Shown here: positions 63,413 through 64,000 of the stretch, piece by piece
Layout: every line of letters starts with the position of its first letter
Numbering within the stretch: position 1 is the stretch's first letter
Assembly: GCA_024195585.1 (NCBI GenBank)
Contig: SWBL01000001.1
Coordinates: 1 to 64,000, forward strand
DNA: 64,000 bases
Reading direction: 5' to 3'
From: Aureobasidium sp. EXF-3400
Lineage: Eukaryota > Ascomycota > Dothideomycetes > Dothideales > Saccotheciaceae
Notes under the pieces: generated by a model
Databases searched by the model: none
Told to the model about the DNA's origin: nothing
The model's input: only the letters and a program-made list of their open reading frames with translations
Made by a program: the position numbers and the translations under genes

Positions 63413-63913
63413 ATGGAGTTCTCCACCACTCTCCTCGGCCTCTCCATGGTCCTTGGCCTGGCCACTGCCTTCCCGGTCAAGACTCAGGTCAACGGCACCA
63501 CCACTGCCGACCTTCACAACACCACCGCCGTCGAAGGTTGCATCGATTGCTACTGCCCCTGGCCAACCATCTGTGCCTCCGCCGCCACCCTCGACCCCAG
63601 AGCCCCTGCCACCAACGTCTCTGCCCCCGCCCTCGTCTCTCCCAGATGGAAGTATCCTTCCACCTGGTTCATGAAGAGAGACCCCTGCTGCAGCTTCTTC
63701 TCCTGCCACAGGAGTAAGGAGTGCATGGACTTCACCGATTGCTACAGAGCTGGTGGCAGTTGGGTTTGTCCTGCTACCAGCAACGTCGAGGCTAGAGACG
63801 TTGCTGTTGAGGCCTCGAGTGGCATGAATGCCACTGCTACTGGTCAGGGCAACTGGGAGTACTGGTGCTATGTTTGGTGGGAGCCAATTTGTGGTACCCA
63901 CCCCGGAGCTTGA
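63413..63913 (+). CDS. Small secreted cysteine-rich protein
   Basis: The single-exon product is 166 residues. A signal peptide (MEFSTTLLGLSMVLGLATAFP) is followed by a mature part with 12 Cys residues (CIDCYC, C, DPCC, C, C, C, C, C, C) and several N-glycosylation sites (NGT, NTT, NVS, NAT). A KR pair (FMKRDPCC) could be a Kex2 site. No known domain is recognised. By size, secretion and Cys content it resembles fungal effector-type or wall-associated proteins. The role is not known. Codon use is strongly C-ending, which fits high expression. Confidence 0.85.
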   Translation: MEFSTTLLGLSMVLGLATAFPVKTQVNGTTTADLHNTTAVEGCIDCYCPWPTICASAATLDPRAPATNVSAPALVSPRWKYPSTWFMKRDPCCSFFSCHRSKECMDFTDCYRAGGSWVCPATSNVEARDVAVEASSGMNATATGQGNWEYWCYVWWEPICGTHPGA

Positions 63914-64000
63914 TCTGCTGTCGGACGTCAAAGGGTTCGAATTTGGAGCGATGGTTTGGGGAGGAGTTTACTTTCGGGTTATTGGGAGGAGCGAGGAGTC
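63914..64000. other. Right edge of the window
   Basis: This is the 3' flank of the secreted protein gene. Nothing else can be read before the window ends. Confidence 0.3.

Overview
The window looks like nuclear DNA of a filamentous ascomycete (Pezizomycotina; Dothideomycetes is my guess, not shown by the sequence). The reasons are short GT-AG introns of about 40-80 nt with CTAAC/CTGAC-like branch sites, intron-containing tRNA genes, compact genes on both strands, and full-length fungal orthologues: Rev3, Yrb30, His5, Dgk1, Bfr2, Vma6, Vps27, Doa4-type USP, an ExgD-type GH5 glucanase, Cdc45, Dug2, uS8m and an aquaglyceroporin. I see no prokaryotic, viral or intact autonomous transposon genes.

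Layout. 1-21 kb: tRNA-Ala, a BSD-domain protein, YRB30 and REV3 (divergent), HIS5 and DGK1 (divergent), tRNA-Glu, BFR2, an unrecognised three-exon gene, VMA6, and a small putative mitochondrial zinc-binding protein. 21.2-23.3 kb: gene-free, holding several short palindromic elements. 23.3-28.9 kb: VPS27 and a Doa4-like deubiquitinase, divergently transcribed; in yeast these act early and late in the same multivesicular-body pathway. 29-31.7 kb: palindromes, an orphan gene with a 15-nt minisatellite, and tRNA-Pro. 31.7-45.6 kb: a membrane-anchored GH5 glucanase, an alpha/beta-hydrolase-like protein, a DXD glycosyltransferase, an SRPK-like kinase, an FG-rich P-loop ATPase and mitoribosomal uS8m. 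46-55.3 kb: a Pro/Gln-rich protein, DUG2, a pseudogene related to the 30-kb orphan, and CDC45. 55.7-64 kb: an aquaglyceroporin, a 2.4-kb gene-free region with a 106-nt tandem array, an HhH-fold protein, a conserved fungal protein and a small secreted Cys-rich protein.

The most unusual content is non-coding. At least ten copies (plus degenerate ones) of a ~119-bp imperfect palindrome lie only in intergenic DNA. Their ends read AAATGCACAAT / ATTGTGCATTT and their inner arms read TCCACGGAGAG / CTCTCNNTGGA. A related sequence forms a seven-unit, ~106-nt tandem array at 58.6-59.3 kb. I do not recognise this family. It behaves like a MITE or a structured hairpin element. Two copies sit just downstream of the orphan gene, and one sits just downstream of its broken paralogue.

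Gene models were built by hand from reading frames and splice signals. Total exon lengths are multiples of three in every multi-exon model given, but no transcript or database evidence was available.
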